Shown in pieces: positions 61,782 to 64,000 of a stretch of DNA of 64,000 nucleotides. This DNA is from Actinomycetota bacterium. GTDB taxonomy: Bacteria > Actinomycetota > Acidimicrobiia > Acidimicrobiales > Poriferisodalaceae. The notes beneath the pieces were generated by a model. It had not been told where the DNA came from. It saw only the letters and a list, made by a program, of their open reading frames with translations, and did no database searches. The DNA lies in assembly GCA_014238065.1 (NCBI GenBank), contig JABABU010000021.1, positions 1-64,000 of the forward strand. The letters run 5' to 3'. Each line of letters starts with the position of its first letter. The first letter of the stretch is position 1. The translations under genes and the position numbers were made by a program.

Positions 61782-62753
61782 CTCGACAACCGATACGGCA
61801 TCACGATCCCGTTCGAAGGTCCGCTGCACACTCAGCGTGACACCTTGCTCGAGTTGGCAGATCTCGGATACACCGACATGTGGACCGCCGAAGCAGACGG
61901 AACCGATGGATTCACGCCCCTCGTCCTCGCATCACAGTGGGTGCCGGAGATGCGGCTCGGCGTGGCCATCATCCCGGCGTACACACGTGGTCCGGCGCTG
62001 CTGGCCCAGACCGTTGCGTCGATGTGCGAAGCCGCGCCCGGCCGGTTCGTGATGGGCATTGGGAGCTCGTCGAACGTCATCGTCGAGCGGTGGAACGGGA
62101 TCCCGTTCGAGGAGCCATACAAGCGGACCCGCGACATGACCCGTTTCCTCAGGGCTGCCTTCACGGGCGAGCGCATCAAAGAGACCTACGAGACTTTCGA
62201 GGTGAACGGATTCACGTTGCGCCGGCCACCAGAGCAGCAGCCCCCCATCCTGATCGCGGCACTGCGCGAAGGCATGCTTCGCCTCGCCGGCCGTGAGGGC
62301 GACGGCGCCATCATCAACTGGCTCTCCGCTGAGGACGTCGCAACGGTGAAGCCCTACGTCGACGAGGGAGGGCCGGACAAGGAAATAGCGGCCCGCATCT
62401 TCGTGTGCCCGAACTCTGATGCAGACACGGTCAGGGCAGCCGCCAGGTTCGCCATCGCCGCGTACATCAATGTTCCGGTATACGCGGCGTTCCATCAGTG
62501 GCTCGGCCGCAGCGACCGCCTGCAGGGTATGTGGGACAACTGGGCCGCCGGCGACCGGAAGGCTGCATTGGCTGTGATTCCCGACAGTGTCGTCGACGAA
62601 CTCATCATCCACGGCGCCCCCGAAGAGTGCCGTGAGCACATCGATCGATACCACGAGAACGGTGTCACCACTTCTGCCATCTCGATCATGGGCTTCGGAG
62701 GCATCGACACCCTTCAAGCCGCCCGCGACCTCTCGCCGGCCGCACGGGGCTGA
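61782..62753 (+). CDS. LLM-class (F420-type) flavin/deazaflavin-dependent oxidoreductase
   Basis: 323 residues from ATG 61782, which has GGAG at good spacing; the earlier in-frame GTG at 61743 lacks it. LADLGYTDMWTAEADGTDGF, RLGVAIIPAYTRGPALLAQTVASM and GRFVMGIGSSSNVIVERWNGIPF are the family signatures, followed by ILIAALREGMLRLAGREGDGAIINWLSAEDV. The luciferase-like monooxygenase fold often uses F420 in actinobacteria, consistent with CofC in this window. Substrate unknown. Confidence 0.88.
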   Translation, partial: LDNRYGITIPFEGPLHTQRDTLLELADLGYTDMWTAEADGTDGFTPLVLASQWVPEMRLGVAIIPAYTRGPALLAQTVASMCEAAPGRFVMGIGSSSNVIVERWNGIPFEEPYKRTRDMTRFLRAAFTGERIKETYETFEVNGFTLRRPPEQQPPILIAALREGMLRLAGREGDGAIINWLSAEDVATVKPYVDEGGPDKEIAARIFVCPNSDADTVRAAARFAIAAYINVPVYAAFHQWLGRSDRLQGMWDNWAAGDRKAALAVIPDSVVDELIIHGAPEECREHIDRYHENGVTTSAISIMGFGGIDTLQAARDLSPAARG

Positions 62754-62858
62754 TCGATCATCGGATTCGGTGAACGAGGAACAACGAGCAGCAAAACTTC
62801 GTTGAAGAGAAGGGGCCGATGAACGACACTGGTCCCGAGATCGTGGAGGTCGAATCGA

Positions 62859-63509
62859 ATGTTCGGATTCAACAACAAGTCGATGCCTGATCAGACAGAT
62901 GCACTCCCGGGGCGAAGCGAAGAGATGCCAGTGACCAACACACACTTCGTCACGGGCCGGCCCTTCATGGGGCCATTTCCGGAAGGCACCAAGCAGGTCG
63001 TGTTCGGCATGGGTTGCTTCTGGGGCGCCGAGCGTTTCTTTTGGCAGACCGATGGCGTCTACACGACAGCGGTGGGCTATGCGGGCGGCTACACCCCGAA
63101 CCCCTCCTACCAAGAGGTCTGTTCCGGCAGGACCGGTCACAACGAGGTCGTGCTGGTGGTGTATGACCCATCCGTGATCCCCTTCGAAGGACTCCTGAAA
63201 GTGTTCTGGGAGAGCCACGATCCGACCCAGGGCATGCGCCAAGGTAACGACGTGGGCACGCAGTATCGGTCTGGAATCTACGTGTCGGACCCCTCAGAAC
63301 TCGTCGTCGCCGAGTCTTCGAGGGATCGTTTCCAAGCCGCGCTCAGCGAGATGCGGTACGGACCCATCACCACCGAAATCGTCGAGTTGGGTGAGTTCTA
63401 CTTCGCGGAGGACTACCACCAGCAGTACTTGGCGAAAATTCCAAACGGATACTGCGGCATAGGTGGCACCGGCGTCTCGTGCCCCATAGGTGTCGCCACC
63501 GCCGACTGA
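62859..63509 (+). CDS. msrA: Peptide methionine-S-sulfoxide reductase MsrA
   Basis: 216 residues, with GGAGG 9 bases before ATG 62859. [13 protein letters not shown] contains the nucleophile Cys53; [27 protein letters not shown] and the C-terminal [14 protein letters not shown] (resolving cysteines) complete the family pattern. It repairs methionine-S-oxide in proteins using thioredoxin. The N-terminal 25 residues are an extra segment. No MsrB partner is in the window. Confidence 0.95.
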   Translation: MFGFNNKSMPDQTDALPGRSEEMPVTNTHFVTGRPFMGPFPEGTKQVVFGMGCFWGAERFFWQTDGVYTTAVGYAGGYTPNPSYQEVCSGRTGHNEVVLVVYDPSVIPFEGLLKVFWESHDPTQGMRQGNDVGTQYRSGIYVSDPSELVVAESSRDRFQAALSEMRYGPITTEIVELGEFYFAEDYHQQYLAKIPNGYCGIGGTGVSCPIGVATAD

Positions 63510-63568
63510 CCTCATCGACAACGCCGACCGTATCGACAACACGGTGAATCATGGGGTCTGCCCGCGAT

Positions 63569-64000
63569 TCACTCTTCGATGTCGAGCGCAGCGGTGAAGT
63601 GACGAACGAGATCGTCGTGGTTCGTGTGAGCGTTCAGCCCTGACGGGTTCGGCATCACGTAGACCGGGCAACCGCCGAGTAGGTCGGGTTGGCGTCCAAG
63701 TGCCGCTGGACCCCCCGTCGCGGCGCGCCATCCCGTCACGCCGGCCACGCAGATCACGCCCGGCTGGAAGAGTCGGGCGATGCGCTCGAGCCTGGCAACG
63801 CCGGCGACGAACTCGTCACGGTTCACGTCTGCGGCTTTCGGTGTCGCACGTTTGACCAAGTCGGTCATTCCGACGCGGTCGATCACAGCGATCGACCGAG
63901 GGTCTCGTGGCCGCGTGACGAGTCCAGATGTGACGGCGGCCTTCCAGAAACGGTTCGAAGGGCTCGCGAAGCCGTAGCCGAGATCGGCCGCCGTGAGGGA
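63569..64000 (-). CDS. mug: Mug-type (G/T(U)-mismatch) DNA glycosylase, 5' end outside the window
   Basis: The reading frame runs to base 64000, so at least 144 codons are shown and the start is missing. LTAADLGYGFASPSNRFWKA and the C-terminal VMPNPSGLNAHT are hallmarks of Mug/TDG enzymes, with VTGWRAATGGP and RATPKAADV between. The catalytic Asn-containing GINPG segment would lie upstream, beyond the edge. The enzyme removes uracil or thymine from mismatches with guanine. Confidence 0.85.
   Translation of the reverse strand, partial: SLTAADLGYGFASPSNRFWKAAVTSGLVTRPRDPRSIAVIDRVGMTDLVKRATPKAADVNRDEFVAGVARLERIARLFQPGVICVAGVTGWRAATGGPAALGRQPDLLGGCPVYVMPNPSGLNAHTNHDDLVRHFTAALDIEE

Overview
The window is high-GC bacterial chromosome, densely packed, with many GTG starts and many ATGA-type overlaps between neighbouring genes. 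The content points to an actinobacterium, most likely of the Acidimicrobiia (Ilumatobacter-like) type. The evidence is a CofC-type enzyme of F420 synthesis, an LLM-class (F420-type) oxidoreductase, a mycothiol-conjugate-amidase-like enzyme, a SARP regulator, an imuA-imuB/dnaE2 mutasome under actinobacterial SOS boxes, and a membrane protein with repeated GYW...DGG.FAFGDA units. No rRNA, tRNA, CRISPR array, phage or insertion sequence was seen. The taxonomic call is an inference from gene content.

Layout. 0-8 kb, secreted proteins and a regulator: a membrane-anchored repeat protein, a giant secreted haem peroxidase with RTX and PEGA-like repeats, and a SARP-type activator. Between the last two lies a three-copy 11-bp repeat that matches the classic SARP operator. 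8-20 kb, housekeeping metabolism: YaaA, AlaX and a DUF1989 protein in a row, an agmatinase-like enzyme, an M20 peptidase, then a four-gene unit (DNA methyltransferase, unknown protein, HAD, HIT), TauE, HU, a PIG-L enzyme and CofC. 19-27 kb: a glycosidase-like toroid protein, a pentapeptide lipoprotein, RNase HII, PPK2, a methyltransferase, an acyl-CoA dehydrogenase and two small proteins. 27.4-37.7 kb, SOS mutagenesis: imuA-imuB and dnaE2, each starting a few bases after a LexA box, separated by four other genes. A small divergent gene with a disrupted frame shares the imuA box.

37.7-46.8 kb: an SH3-type lipoprotein, an M64-like membrane metallopeptidase, a degenerate amino-acid-dehydrogenase-like protein, a class II histone deacetylase homologue, a small membrane protein with a CPVC motif, an acyl-CoA dehydrogenase and a PEBP lipoprotein. 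46.8-55.3 kb, mostly minus strand: a four-gene 2-oxoacid dehydrogenase operon (E1-alpha, E1-beta, E2, E3), an EamA transporter, glutamate-type dehydrogenase and a Band7/NfeD pair. 55.4-64 kb: Mca, an SCP2-like protein, an FAD oxidase, a phosphotransferase, a nuclease lipoprotein, thiolase, small proteins, the LLM oxidoreductase, MsrA and a truncated mug-type DNA glycosylase at the edge.

The strongest functional links are the SARP/peroxidase pair with its putative operator, the SOS mutasome with two near-identical leaderless promoters, and the oxoacid dehydrogenase operon. Two acyl-CoA dehydrogenases, a thiolase and a branched-chain-type oxoacid dehydrogenase suggest a heterotroph that uses fatty and amino acids.
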